Of a stretch of 64,000 nt of DNA, positions 38,349-46,865 are shown piece after piece. The stretch lies in the NCBI GenBank assembly GCA_009691715.1, contig SIAN01000002.1:124001-188000 (forward strand), written 5' to 3'. The notes under the pieces were generated by a model. The model did not search any database. It was given only the letters and a program-made list of their open reading frames with translations, and was not told the origin of the DNA. Each line of letters starts with the position of its first letter. Positions within the stretch are counted from its first letter, which is position 1. Origin of the DNA: Planctomycetota bacterium (lineage in GTDB: Bacteria > Planctomycetota > B15-G4 > SIAN01). Position numbers and translations under genes: made by a program.

Positions 38349-39785
38349 GTGCCAGTCGAGGGCCCCTTGTCGCTGATCCCGCCGAACCTCGCCCGAAGCA
38401 AGCGGTCGCTCCGCGGACCCGGACGCTCGCCGAAAGCGCAACTCGCGGGGCTCTGCTTCCTGCTGATCGGAGTCGCCAGCCTGTTCGCATGGCTGCGGTC
38501 CGATGCGACGCCACGCAACGAAGCGCTGCCGATCCGCGGGTCGAATGCGCCGATCGAATCGGCGAATGCGCCGCCGGCGGCGGTGATCGACCAAGCACGG
38601 TTGCGCGCGGTGCAGGACGCGACACAAGCCGAGCGGATCGTCTGCGAGCCGTTGCCGTTCCAACACCTCCTGCAAGAGGCTGGCAGGTTGGTCGCGGGTG
38701 ACTTCCGAAGGCTCGAGGCGACCGTTGCCGACGACGCGGTCTATCAGCAGATCGATGACCATCCCGCGGATTGGCGCGGGAAGGCGATCGTGGCGAAGGC
38801 GCGCTTCAACTTCGTGACCGCAGAGCAGCTGCAAACGCTTTCATTTTGGCGCGGTGTGGCGACCGACGACCTCGGCCGCGCCTGGTCGTTCTCCGTGCTC
38901 GAGGAGCCGGAGGGCATCGCGGCCGGCGACGTGATCAAGATCGAGGGCTTCTTCTTCAAGCGATTGGCGCTGTTCGACCCGACGCCGACCGATCCGCGCC
39001 AACCGAGCGAGGTGATCGATCCGACACTGCATCTGGTCGGCGAGCGCGTGGTGAAGTCGTTCCTGCGCATGCCGCCGGTGAAGGATCTGTCGAGCGCGCT
39101 GCTCGCGACCGTGCGCGACGATTCCATCGCCGAACGCCTCACGCTGCCCGAGGAACCGCTCTGGCACGTGTTGTCGTTCGTGCAGAACTGCGACGCCAAC
39201 GCACTGGCGGCCGCAGCGGCGTTCGACCCCGAGCAGAACATCGAGCGCGACCTGGAGAGCAAGCGGCTCGACACCCCCCTCGTTCAGTACCTCACCAGCC
39301 AAGCGCTCGCCAAGGACCCCGATCAGCACCGCGGCGCGGCGGTGCGCCTGCTCGGCAGCGTCAGCGAGCAGCAGAAGCCGTGGTTCCACGACGAGGAGAA
39401 TCCGCTCGAGCTGCCACGGGTCTGGCACAGCCTGCTGGTGCACCAAGGCCCGTCGTTCACCTACCTCCTTTCGGTCGAGAAGCCCCCCGAGTGGGTGAGC
39501 GGGCAGGCGACCGTGCTGGTCGAGGGGGTCTTCTTCAAGCTCTACACCTATGAAGCGGTGAATCGGGAGACCGTGACCTGTCCCGTGGTCGTGGTGAAGC
39601 GCTTCGTGCCGTTCCACCTCGACGTCTCGAAGCTGCATTCGAGTCTCGCCTGGATCGTCTGCGCCATCGGCGCGCCGGTCATCATCGCGCTGCTCGTGCT
39701 GGCGCTGCGCGACCGCAAGGAGAACGCTCTGCTGCGGGAACGACAGCTCGCCCGGCGCCGCACGCAGCGGCAAGCGGGCGGGTAA
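38349..39785 (+). CDS. Conserved membrane protein of unknown function
   Basis: About 478 residues are encoded from a probable GTG at 38349; a TTG at 38367 is an alternative. The N-terminus has one membrane helix (AGLCFLLIGVASLFAWL) and the C-terminus another (LAWIVCAIGAPVIIALLVLAL) followed by a basic tail, so most of the protein is probably periplasmic. The central region has two similar halves: FWRGVATDDLGRAWSFSVLEEP/AGDVIKIEGFFFKRLALF and WHSLLVHQGPSFTYLLSVEKPP/SGQATVLVEGVFFKLYTYE. This suggests a duplicated OB-like beta domain. I do not recognise a function. It is followed by aroB after 10 bp. Confidence 0.75.
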   Translation: MPVEGPLSLIPPNLARSKRSLRGPGRSPKAQLAGLCFLLIGVASLFAWLRSDATPRNEALPIRGSNAPIESANAPPAAVIDQARLRAVQDATQAERIVCEPLPFQHLLQEAGRLVAGDFRRLEATVADDAVYQQIDDHPADWRGKAIVAKARFNFVTAEQLQTLSFWRGVATDDLGRAWSFSVLEEPEGIAAGDVIKIEGFFFKRLALFDPTPTDPRQPSEVIDPTLHLVGERVVKSFLRMPPVKDLSSALLATVRDDSIAERLTLPEEPLWHVLSFVQNCDANALAAAAAFDPEQNIERDLESKRLDTPLVQYLTSQALAKDPDQHRGAAVRLLGSVSEQQKPWFHDEENPLELPRVWHSLLVHQGPSFTYLLSVEKPPEWVSGQATVLVEGVFFKLYTYEAVNRETVTCPVVVVKRFVPFHLDVSKLHSSLAWIVCAIGAPVIIALLVLALRDRKENALLRERQLARRRTQRQAGG

Positions 39786-39795
39786 CGTCGCCGGG

Positions 39796-40932
39796 ATGCT
39801 CGATCGCTCGATGGCCACGTCGCATGCGACCCGTAGCCGCGTCCGCGGCCAGCGCGGGGCGCTCGCAGAACTCGGGAACTGGCTCGCGGAACTGCTGCCG
39901 CCGCCGCGCAAGGTGGCGATCGTCACCGACCGCAACGTCGCCCCGTTCTGCTTGAAGGCGGCCGAGTCGGCGCTGAAGAAGGCCGGCTTCGCCACTCACG
40001 CGCTGCTGATCCCGCCGGGTGAAGCGAGCAAGTCGCTGAAGATCCTCGGCAACGTCTGGGATCGAGTGCTGACGGCGGGGGCCGAACGCGGCAGCGTGGT
40101 CGTGGCGCTCGGCGGCGGCGTGGTCGGCGACCTTGCGGGACTGGCGGCGGCGACGCTGCTGCGGGGGCTGCCGTTCGTCCAGGTGCCCACATCGCTGGTC
40201 GGGCAGGTCGACAGCGCCATCGGCGGCAAGAACGGCGTCAACCGACCGACCGGGAAGAACCTGGTCGGGACATTCCATCCGCCGGCGCTCGTGGTCATCG
40301 ATCCCGACCTGCTCGCCACGCTTCCAGAGCGGGAGTACCGCTCGGGCCTCGCCGAGGTGATCAAGTACGGGTTCCTGAAGGCGCCCGAACTGCTCGATCA
40401 ACTGCGCGCGATCGGCGACTACGAGGCGCTGCGCAGCCGGCCCGAAGTCGTCGATGCGATCGTGACCCGTTGCGCGCTGATCAAGGCCGAGATCGTCGAG
40501 CGTGACCTGACCGAGTCGGGGGAACGGCTGCTGCTCAACTTCGGCCACACCACCGGCCACGCGATCGAGGCGGCCGACTCGTTCCAGTCGCTGCTGCACG
40601 GCGAAGCGGTCGGCGTCGGGATGATCGCTGCGGCGTTCCTCGGTGTCGATCTGGGCGCTTCGGACGCGACGCTGCCGGCCGAAGTGAGCGAACTGCTCGA
40701 ACGCTACGGGCTGCCGGTTGCGACACGCTTTGCACCGGAAGAGCTGTTGCCGTTCGTCGGCCGCGACAAGAAGAAGAAGGCGGGCAAGAGCCGCTGGATC
40801 GTCGTGCAGCGCGCGGGCTCGGCCTGCGTGGTCGAGGACCCGCCCTCAGAGAGCGTGTTGCGCGCGATGCAGGCCGTCCATCAGCGCGAGGAGCCGTCCG
40901 ATTCGTCACCGCTGCGGGGCGAGCGCGTCTGA
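39796..40932 (+). CDS. aroB: 3-dehydroquinate synthase
   Basis: The 378-residue enzyme carries out the second step of the shikimate pathway, converting DAHP to 3-dehydroquinate with NAD and a divalent metal. NAD and substrate motifs are plain: PGEASKSL, ALGGGVVGDLAGLAAAT, VPTSLVGQVDSAIGGKNGVN and the metal-binding FGHTTGHAIE with a further His in LLHGEAVGVGM. The Lys-rich KKKKAGK segment is usual near the C-terminus. The start used is ATG 39796; an in-frame ATG at 39811 would remove five residues. The gene ends six bases before dprA. Confidence 0.96.
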   Translation: MLDRSMATSHATRSRVRGQRGALAELGNWLAELLPPPRKVAIVTDRNVAPFCLKAAESALKKAGFATHALLIPPGEASKSLKILGNVWDRVLTAGAERGSVVVALGGGVVGDLAGLAAATLLRGLPFVQVPTSLVGQVDSAIGGKNGVNRPTGKNLVGTFHPPALVVIDPDLLATLPEREYRSGLAEVIKYGFLKAPELLDQLRAIGDYEALRSRPEVVDAIVTRCALIKAEIVERDLTESGERLLLNFGHTTGHAIEAADSFQSLLHGEAVGVGMIAAAFLGVDLGASDATLPAEVSELLERYGLPVATRFAPEELLPFVGRDKKKKAGKSRWIVVQRAGSACVVEDPPSESVLRAMQAVHQREEPSDSSPLRGERV

Positions 40933-40938
40933 GTCGGC

Positions 40939-42009
40939 ATGAACGACTCACGCCCGCCGCTGGCGCCGCAGGACGCGACGCCGGCCGCACTCCTCCATTG
41001 CGTCGGGATCGCGCTCGCGCTGCCGTCCGAACGGGAGCTCGCGTTGCTGCGCGCCCACGCGGCTGCCGATCCGACAGCGCCACCGTGGCGCGCCCCGGGC
41101 CTGCCGGCGCTGCCAGCCGAACGGATCGCAGCGGCGTGCGGCGACGGCCGCGCGGCGCGCGAAGCGGCGAACGCGGCAGCGCTCGGTCTTGCGTTGATCT
41201 CGTGGCACGACCCGCGCTACCCGCGCGGACTGTTCGATCTGGTCGGACCGCCGGCACTGCTCTACGTGCGCGGGCGCGGCCAACTGCCGCACGATCCGGC
41301 GGTCACGATCGTCGGCTCGCGCGCGTCGACGGCGCGCGGTCGGGCGTTCGCCGCCGACCTCGGGCGATCCCTTGCGCAACGCGGCGCAGCAGTCGTCTCC
41401 GGCCTCGCGATCGGCATCGACCAGGCCGCGCACGAAGGCGCGCTCGCGGCGGGCGGGCCGTGCTGCGCGGTCCTGGCCTGCGGCCTCGACCGCATCTATC
41501 CGCCAGGAGCAGTACCGCTGGCGGCGCGCCTCGAGGCCCACGGCACCCTGGTCAGCGAGATGCCGATCGGCACCCCGCCCTACAAAGACCACTTCCCGCG
41601 GCGCAATCGGCTGCTGGCCGCATGGTCGTGCGCGACGCTGGTGGTCGAGGCCGACCTGCGCAGCGGCTCGCTGGTCACGGCGCACCGCGCGCTCGAGCTC
41701 GGCCGCAGCGTCCACGCGGTGCCGGGGAACATCGACGCGCCGAGCAGCCGCGGCACCAACCGCCTCATCCGTGATGGCGCCCATCCGCTGCTCGAGATCG
41801 CCGACCTCGATCTGCTCCTGCCCGGCACCGAGACGCGAGTCGCAGCCGGCGGAGCGGCGCTGCTCGACGCGCTCGCGGCGCCCCAGGCAGCGGCAGCGAT
41901 CGCGGAGCGGCTCGCGCGACCGCTCGACCACGTGCTGATCGATCTGGTGGAGCTCGAGCTGGAAGGGAAAGTCACGCGGCTCGGCGGTGGACTGTGGTCG
42001 CGGACGTGA
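40939..42009 (+). CDS. dprA: DNA-processing protein DprA
   Basis: The 356-residue protein belongs to the DprA/Smf family, which loads RecA on incoming single-stranded DNA during natural transformation. The Rossmann-like core is clear: TIVGSRASTARGRAFAADLG, VSGLAIGIDQAAHEGAL, AVLACGLDRIYPP, SEMPIGTPPYKDHFPRRNRL and VVEADLRSGSLVTA, ending with VPGNIDAPSSRGTN. The C-terminus has a short winged-helix-like part (LDHVLIDLVELELEGKVTRLGGGL). It lies six bases after aroB. No other competence gene is in the window. Confidence 0.95.
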   Translation: MNDSRPPLAPQDATPAALLHCVGIALALPSERELALLRAHAAADPTAPPWRAPGLPALPAERIAAACGDGRAAREAANAAALGLALISWHDPRYPRGLFDLVGPPALLYVRGRGQLPHDPAVTIVGSRASTARGRAFAADLGRSLAQRGAAVVSGLAIGIDQAAHEGALAAGGPCCAVLACGLDRIYPPGAVPLAARLEAHGTLVSEMPIGTPPYKDHFPRRNRLLAAWSCATLVVEADLRSGSLVTAHRALELGRSVHAVPGNIDAPSSRGTNRLIRDGAHPLLEIADLDLLLPGTETRVAAGGAALLDALAAPQAAAAIAERLARPLDHVLIDLVELELEGKVTRLGGGLWSRT

Positions 42010-42015
42010 TCCTGC

Positions 42016-42219
42016 TCAGAGCCACGCGGCGAGCAGGTAACCACCGATCCCGAATGCGGCCAGCGAGGCCAGAGCGAAGCCAAGACCAAGCCGCACTCCG
42101 ACGCGCACGATCTCACCCACGTCGTCGCGGCGCAGGCCGTTGTAGACGACCGAGATCAACAGCACGAGCAGGACGAACAAGCCGACGTGCTCGAGCAGCG
42201 GTCCGAACTGGATGTTCAT
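42016..42219 (-). CDS. Small two-helix membrane protein
   Basis: The 67-residue protein has two membrane helices, VGLFVLLVLLISVVYNGL and LGLGFALASLAAFGIGGYLLA, separated by a short charged loop (RRDDVGEIVRVGVR). Its ATG overlaps the stop of the upstream repeat-containing membrane protein as ATGA, so translation is coupled. The family is unknown to me; the size and partner suggest a subunit of a small membrane complex. It converges with dprA, six bases apart. Confidence 0.75.
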   Translation of the reverse strand: MNIQFGPLLEHVGLFVLLVLLISVVYNGLRRDDVGEIVRVGVRLGLGFALASLAAFGIGGYLLAAWL

Positions 42220-43064
42220 CGCGCGGCTCCGTGTTCTCGGTCGCCGTGCTTTCGCGCGGCTCCGTGTTCTCGGTCGCCGTGCTTTCGCGCGGCTCCGTGT
42301 TCTCGGTCGCCGTGCTTTCGCTCGGCTCCGTGTTCTCGGTCGCCGTGCTCTCGCGCGGCTCCGTGTTCTCGGTCGCCGTGCTTTCGCGCGGCTCCGTGTT
42401 CTCGGTCGCCGTGCTCTCGCGCGGCTCCGTGTTCTCGGTCGCCGTGCTCTCGCGCGGCTCCGTGTTCTCGGTCGCCGTGCTTTCGCTCGGCTCCGTGTTC
42501 TCGGTCGCCGTGCTTTCGCGCGGCTCCGCGTTCTCGCGTGTTGCCGGCCGCCGCATCGTTCCCGCGACCGTCGGCAGCGCCGGCCCGTCGCGGGAACGCG
42601 GTCTCGTAGACGTCGACCATGACGCAGAGGTTCATGATTCCGGCGACGGTGCAGAACAGTCGGCCGACCTCGAGGCGCGGATAGTCGGCGACGAGTGCGA
42701 GTCCCCCGGTGAGCCAGAGCGTCGGAAAAGTGATGCCGGCGTAGAGGCCTTCACCGAGCAGGTAGAGGAAGAAGTCATCGTCGGAACGGACGGCCCGGAA
42801 CTCGGCCAGCAACAGGCCGATAAGGAAGGTGAGCGTCAACACGCTCGCGTAGAGGAGTCCCTTGCCGCGCCGCCCGAGCAGCCAGTGGCCGAACCCTGGA
42901 ACGATCCAGGTGGCGACGATGCAGATCAGCACGGTGATCGGGTTGAAGGTGCGCACCGCACCCGTGACCGAGAGGTCGGAGGAGCGACCGGCGGGATCGG
43001 ATGCGGACCGGTTGGCGGCGGCGCTGTCGGAATTCGAGGTCACGGGCGAAGCCTGCCGCTCCAT
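42216..43064 (-). CDS. Membrane protein with C-terminal 11-residue tandem repeats (DUF6677-like)
   Basis: About 282 residues are encoded from ATG 43064 (ATGs at 43088 and 43091 are also in frame). The N-terminal half has four or more membrane helices: ITVLICIVATWIVPGFGHWLL, LLYASVLTLTFLIGLLL, GITFPTLWLTGGLALVADY and FCTVAGIMNLCVMVDVY. The PGFGHWLLGRRGKGL motif and the MNLCVMVDVYE end resemble a planctomycete family I recall as DUF6677; the name is tentative. The last 106 residues are nine copies of an 11-residue unit like HGDREHGAARK plus one degenerate copy. The stop overlaps the next gene by 4 bp (ATGA). Confidence 0.7.
   Translation of the reverse strand: MERQASPVTSNSDSAAANRSASDPAGRSSDLSVTGAVRTFNPITVLICIVATWIVPGFGHWLLGRRGKGLLYASVLTLTFLIGLLLAEFRAVRSDDDFFLYLLGEGLYAGITFPTLWLTGGLALVADYPRLEVGRLFCTVAGIMNLCVMVDVYETAFPRRAGAADGRGNDAAAGNTRERGAARKHGDREHGAERKHGDREHGAAREHGDREHGAAREHGDREHGAARKHGDREHGAAREHGDREHGAERKHGDREHGAARKHGDREHGAARKHGDREHGAAR
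42219..42539 (-). repeat. 33-bp tandem repeat (minisatellite), about nine and a half copies
   Basis: The unit contains CTCCGTGTTCTCGGTCGCCG on the plus strand and repeats every 33 bases. Copies differ at only two positions per unit (ctttcg or ctctcg; gcgcgg or gctcgg), so they arose recently or are kept identical by conversion. The 33-bp length keeps any frame, and all six frames stay open across the array. In the annotated frame it encodes HGDREHGA units; in the next frame of the same strand it encodes ENTEPRESTAT units. Copy number may be wrong in an assembly. Confidence 0.95.
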
Positions 43065-43099
43065 CGGGTGGGTCGCACCTCTATACATCATCGGCACCC

Positions 43100-43561
43100 A
43101 TGAGCCGAGCCACCGTCCATCGCACTCGCACCGCGGTCCGCTACCACGAGACCGACCAGATGGGCGTCGTCCATCACTCGAACTACATCTGCTGGTTTGA
43201 GCTCGGGCGTACCGAAATGATGCGCGCACACGGCCTCGACTACGCGGCGCTCGAGCGCGGCGGCTCCCTGCTGGCGGTCGTCGACGTCGGGCTGCGCTAC
43301 CTGGCGCCCGCCCGTTTCGGCGACGAGGTGGTGATCGAAAGCTCGATCACCGAGGTGGAGCGGGTGCGGGTGCGTTTCGAGTACGCGGTGCGTCGAGTCG
43401 CGGGTGACGGCGGCGGCGACGGCGACGGCGACGGCGAGGGCACGCTCCTCTGCCGCGGCCATACCTTGCTGGCGTGCGTCGACCGGCAATTGGTGCCGCG
43501 GCGGATTCCCGAGCCAACCCGCGCCGTGATGCTCGCGCTCGCCGGGGTCGCCAAGCCGTAG
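43100..43561 (+). CDS. Acyl-CoA thioesterase, hotdog fold (YbgC/4HBT type)
   Basis: The 153-residue protein starts at ATG 43100. It has the 4HBT signature VRYHETDQMGVVHHSNYICWFE with the catalytic Asp in ETDQMG, then ELGRTEMMRAHGL and LRYLAPARFGDEVVIES. It should hydrolyse short or medium acyl-CoA thioesters in the cytoplasm. Between two strands there is an unusual GDGGGDGDGDGEG insertion. It diverges from the repeat-containing membrane-protein gene across only 35 bp, and a TATACA at 43082-43087 would give a leader of only about six bases. Confidence 0.92.
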   Translation: MSRATVHRTRTAVRYHETDQMGVVHHSNYICWFELGRTEMMRAHGLDYAALERGGSLLAVVDVGLRYLAPARFGDEVVIESSITEVERVRVRFEYAVRRVAGDGGGDGDGDGEGTLLCRGHTLLACVDRQLVPRRIPEPTRAVMLALAGVAKP

Positions 43562-43565
43562 ACGT

Positions 43566-44717
43566 TCAGCGCGCGCTGGCCTCGCGACCGCGTCGCGAGC
43601 GCAGCGCGGCGAGACGCTGCTCGACCCGTTCTTGCGCGAGGCGGAAGGGCGGCATGCCGCGACCGAGCGCCTCCATCACCACCTGACGGAGGCGAGTGCC
43701 GATCCCCGACAAGTCCCTCGGCAGGTTGAAATCGGGCAGTGCCGCGCCGCAGCCGCGGACCACCGCGCCGGCATTCACCAGGAAGTCGGGCGCGTAGAGA
43801 ATCCCGCGCTCGGCGAGCCGATCGCCGATGGCAGCGCTCTCGAGCTGGTGGTTGGCGGCGCCGCAGACGATGCGGCAGCGCAGGCGCTCGACGGTGGCGC
43901 GATCGAGGATGGCGCCCGTCGCGCACGGAGCGAAGACCTCGCAGTCGACGTCCCAGATCCGATCGGGCTCGACGATCTGCAGCGGCAGCGTGTCGGCCGC
44001 GCGGCCGCACTGGGCGGCGTCGTAGTCGGTGGCGATGACCTTGGCGCCGGCGCGCCGCGCGAGCATCGCGAGGTGCAGCCCGATCGCGCCAAGTCCTTGG
44101 ATGGCGATCCGCTGCCCGTTCCACTCGGCGATGCCGAGCAATTCAAGCGCGGTGCCGGCCGCAAGGAACACGCCCTCAGCGGTGCGCATCGCGAGATCGT
44201 CGTCGACACCATGTTCGGGGGTTGCGACGTAGCGCGTGGTCGTCGCGAGCGCGGCGAGATCGCGTGCTGTCGTGCCGAGATCGCCACCGGTCCAGAAGCG
44301 CCCGTCCATGCTTTGGATGTGGCGCCCCAAAGTCTGGTAGGCCGCGTGCCGATCGAGATTCGGGTGGTCGAGCAGCACGGCCTTGCCACCGCCCGCCGGC
44401 AGTTCGGCCAAGAGCACTTTGTAGGTCATCCCGCGTGCGAGCGCGCAGGCGTCCGCCAATGCCGCCGCCTCGCTCGCGTATCGCGCGCAACGCACGCCAC
44501 CGAGCGCCGGACCGGCCGAGGTGTCATGGATGACCACGATCGCCCGCAGTCCGCTCGCCCGGTCGGCGATGTAGTGGATCTCCTCGAACTCGTAGCTGAG
44601 GTGGGTCGCGTCTGCGAGGTGGGCGGCACCAGCGAGCGGGGCGGCACCTGGCAGGATCGCCCCGCCGGTCAGGGCGGTTGCGCCGGAGCGGTTGGCGGTC
44701 GGCGGCTCAGTCGACAC
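43566..44717 (-). CDS. Glu/Leu/Phe/Val dehydrogenase (leucine dehydrogenase-like)
   Basis: The 383-residue NAD(P) enzyme reversibly deaminates an amino acid to its keto acid. The catalytic lysines are K100 in GMTYKVLLAELPAGG and K112 in GGGKAVLLDHP. The Rossmann motif is IAIQGLGAIGLHLAMLARRAGAKV, and CGAANHQLE and APDFLVNAGAVV are usual in leucine/phenylalanine dehydrogenases. The N-terminal 35 residues (Ala/Gly-rich, LTGGAILPGAAPLAGAAHLA) are an extra low-complexity extension, and the start is a GTG at 44717, so the true start could lie further in. Substrate could be Leu, Val or Phe. It converges with the thioesterase gene, four bases apart. Confidence 0.9.
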   Translation of the reverse strand: MSTEPPTANRSGATALTGGAILPGAAPLAGAAHLADATHLSYEFEEIHYIADRASGLRAIVVIHDTSAGPALGGVRCARYASEAAALADACALARGMTYKVLLAELPAGGGKAVLLDHPNLDRHAAYQTLGRHIQSMDGRFWTGGDLGTTARDLAALATTTRYVATPEHGVDDDLAMRTAEGVFLAAGTALELLGIAEWNGQRIAIQGLGAIGLHLAMLARRAGAKVIATDYDAAQCGRAADTLPLQIVEPDRIWDVDCEVFAPCATGAILDRATVERLRCRIVCGAANHQLESAAIGDRLAERGILYAPDFLVNAGAVVRGCGAALPDFNLPRDLSGIGTRLRQVVMEALGRGMPPFRLAQERVEQRLAALRSRRGREASAR

Positions 44718-44891
44718 TGCAGGCCCTCATTCGCGTTCGTGGCCGCGGGGAGCCGCAGCGCCACGGTCGGCGACGATAGCGATCACTGCGCGCGCCACAG
44801 GGGAGCGATAGGCTCTCTGCGTTTGGGCCGGGAATCTCCCGCGGCTGCTGCCGTCGAAGCGCCGCCGAACTACGAATCTGGAGCTCTCGTG

Positions 44892-45920
44892 ATGACCGTG
44901 TCGCCGCACCGGGATCGCCAAGCCGGTGCCACCGCCTCCTTTGCCGCGCCGCTGTTCCTCGCGCTGCTCGCGGCCCTGCCGGTCGGCTGCCAGTCGGCGC
45001 CCGAGCTCGCGCCGCTCTCGGCCATGGAACTGGCGGAGGCCGACGCGCTGCGCCGCCACGACCCGAAGGCCGGGTTCGTGAAGGACCGCGGCACGCTGTT
45101 CGTTTCGCTCGACCAGAACCTGCGCAAGTGGCGCGAACTCTGTGCGCGGACCGATGTCGCCGACATCGACCAACGCTCGAGCCTCGAGGTCGTGCTGACC
45201 AAGCAGGTGTACTACAACTTCGAGACGATCCTGAACGAGCTCGAACGCGGGACCGACCACGACCACCGTGTGACGGCAGCCGCCGCGATCGGCTTCAGCA
45301 AGATCCCGGCGCCCGACGAACCGGGTGGCGATGCCGATTTTCCGGCCCTCCACCCGCGCGCATTGCCGCCGCTGCTGTACGTGATCGAGTCCGGTCAGGA
45401 CGAGCTGGTGATCAACTCGCTGCTCTCGTTGGCACGGCTGAAGATGTCGGCGACGCCGCGTGACCTCCTGATCGAGCTGATGATCAAGCACCACCACGCC
45501 GACGTGCGCGCCAACGCCGCCTACGCGCTGGCCGAGATCGCCGGCCCGCAAGATGGCCCGCTGCTGATGCCAGCGCTCTTCTCCGCGCTCTCCGACCCGG
45601 CGGCACCGGTGCGACTGCACGCGGTGAAAGCGCTCGGCCGCATCGGCGACCGGGCCGCCCAAGGCCAGCTGATCGAGCGGCTGCGGCGCGACGACACGCC
45701 GTTGGTCCAGGCGTGCGCCGCGATGGAGCTCGGCAAACTCGGCGACTGGTCGACCGTGGGCTTCCTGATCGAAGGTCTGGAGTCGGACGCGCAGTTGCTG
45801 GCGTTCCAGTGCCACCACGCGCTGGTCAAGCTGACGGGCAAGACCGAGATCAAGGGCTACCTCGCCTGGCGCGAGTGGTGGGAGAAGTCGCCGGAGAACC
45901 GCGACCGGCCGCGCACCTGA
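44892..45920 (+). CDS. HEAT-repeat lipoprotein
   Basis: The 342-residue protein starts at ATG 44892. The N-terminus (ASFAAPLFLALLAALPVGCQ) is a lipoprotein signal with the Cys near residue 33. From about residue 110 the protein consists of HEAT-like helical pairs: VTAAAAIGFSKIPAP, LVINSLLSLARLKMS, DVRANAAYALAEIAG, PVRLHAVKALGRIGD, LVQACAAMELGKLGD and AFQCHHALVKLTG. It is a probable envelope scaffold or binding protein of unknown partner. The 174-bp gap before it (44718-44891) is the divergent region shared with the dehydrogenase; only a weak TAGGCT at 44809 is seen. Confidence 0.85.
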   Translation: MTVSPHRDRQAGATASFAAPLFLALLAALPVGCQSAPELAPLSAMELAEADALRRHDPKAGFVKDRGTLFVSLDQNLRKWRELCARTDVADIDQRSSLEVVLTKQVYYNFETILNELERGTDHDHRVTAAAAIGFSKIPAPDEPGGDADFPALHPRALPPLLYVIESGQDELVINSLLSLARLKMSATPRDLLIELMIKHHHADVRANAAYALAEIAGPQDGPLLMPALFSALSDPAAPVRLHAVKALGRIGDRAAQGQLIERLRRDDTPLVQACAAMELGKLGDWSTVGFLIEGLESDAQLLAFQCHHALVKLTGKTEIKGYLAWREWWEKSPENRDRPRT

Positions 45921-45927
45921 CGCCCGG

Positions 45928-46848
45928 TCACCGCGCCGGCGACCGCCGCCCGAACAGTCGCCATCCGAGCCGATGCCAGACGATCGATCGTTGGTAGCGC
46001 GCGCGAACTGCCGCGAAGAGCGCGCGCCGCGTGAGCGCGCGGAGATCGACGGCAGCGCCGGCTTCGCGACCGGCGGCCGCCGCATAGCCGCGCACGAATG
46101 CCGCGAGGTCGAACGCGCCGAGGGCCGCGCCGAGCAACTTCACCTTCTCGGCGCTGCGCAGCAGGCGTGCGAGGTTGCCGATCGCGGCGTGCGCGAGCGG
46201 TGCGAGCGGGGCACCGAGCGTCGAGCCGCCGAAGTCGATGAGCCACGCGCGCGCCGGGGCGCGCGCCAGCAGGAGGTTCGTCGCGTTGAGGTCGGCGTGG
46301 GTGATGCCGGCGGCGTGCAGCACCCGGATCGCCGCGGCCGCCGCTTCGAGCAGAGCTCGCCGCTCCCCCGAATCGAGCGCCTGGCGCAACTGTCTCGCCG
46401 CGTCGAGGCCGTCCTGCTGCTCGACGGTCGCGAACTCGAGCACCCAGCTGCCGGCGACTCCGGGCTCGACGCTTCCGCCCTGCCGTCGCGCGCGAGCGAA
46501 CGCGAACGGCGCGACCGGGACGTTGCGTCCCTCGATCTCGAGCTGCAGCGCGACGAGATCGTCGAGGCGGCGCGTCGACGCGAATCCGTTGGACAGCAGC
46601 CGACCGAGCACACCACCGCGCGCGAGCGTCGTTGCGATCACTCGTTCCCGGCCGAACCGCAGCCTCACGGGTGCGCCGCGGCCGCCAAGCGCCGTCCGCT
46701 CCGCACCGATGCAATCGGCGAGCGGACGGGCCTCGAGCAACCCCGCGCCGATCGCCACGTCGAGATGACGCGACGCGACGGTGAGCACGACGCGGCCGTC
46801 GGCCGAGCGGCGCACGACCAGCTCGAACTTGTCGTTCCCCTCCTTCAT
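45928..46848 (-). CDS. Kdo kinase-like LPS core kinase
   Basis: The 306-residue protein has the atypical kinase motifs of 3-deoxy-D-manno-octulosonic acid (Kdo) kinase and related LPS kinases: an Arg-rich N-terminal lobe (APVRLRFGRERVIATTLARGG), the catalytic loop GITHADLNATNLL with Asp186, and the metal-binding IDFGGS with Asp205. It should phosphorylate a sugar of the lipopolysaccharide inner core at the cytoplasmic side. The heptosyltransferase gene lies divergently 17 bp away, which fits an LPS role. It converges with the HEAT-repeat gene. Confidence 0.88.
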   Translation of the reverse strand: MKEGNDKFELVVRRSADGRVVLTVASRHLDVAIGAGLLEARPLADCIGAERTALGGRGAPVRLRFGRERVIATTLARGGVLGRLLSNGFASTRRLDDLVALQLEIEGRNVPVAPFAFARARRQGGSVEPGVAGSWVLEFATVEQQDGLDAARQLRQALDSGERRALLEAAAAAIRVLHAAGITHADLNATNLLLARAPARAWLIDFGGSTLGAPLAPLAHAAIGNLARLLRSAEKVKLLGAALGAFDLAAFVRGYAAAAGREAGAAVDLRALTRRALFAAVRARYQRSIVWHRLGWRLFGRRSPAR

Positions 46849-46865
46849 CGGGTATCCCGCTCACC

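Noticed and set aside
42219..42539. CRISPR-like array
   Set aside because: The units are directly adjacent, 33 bp each, without unique spacers; it is a coding minisatellite.
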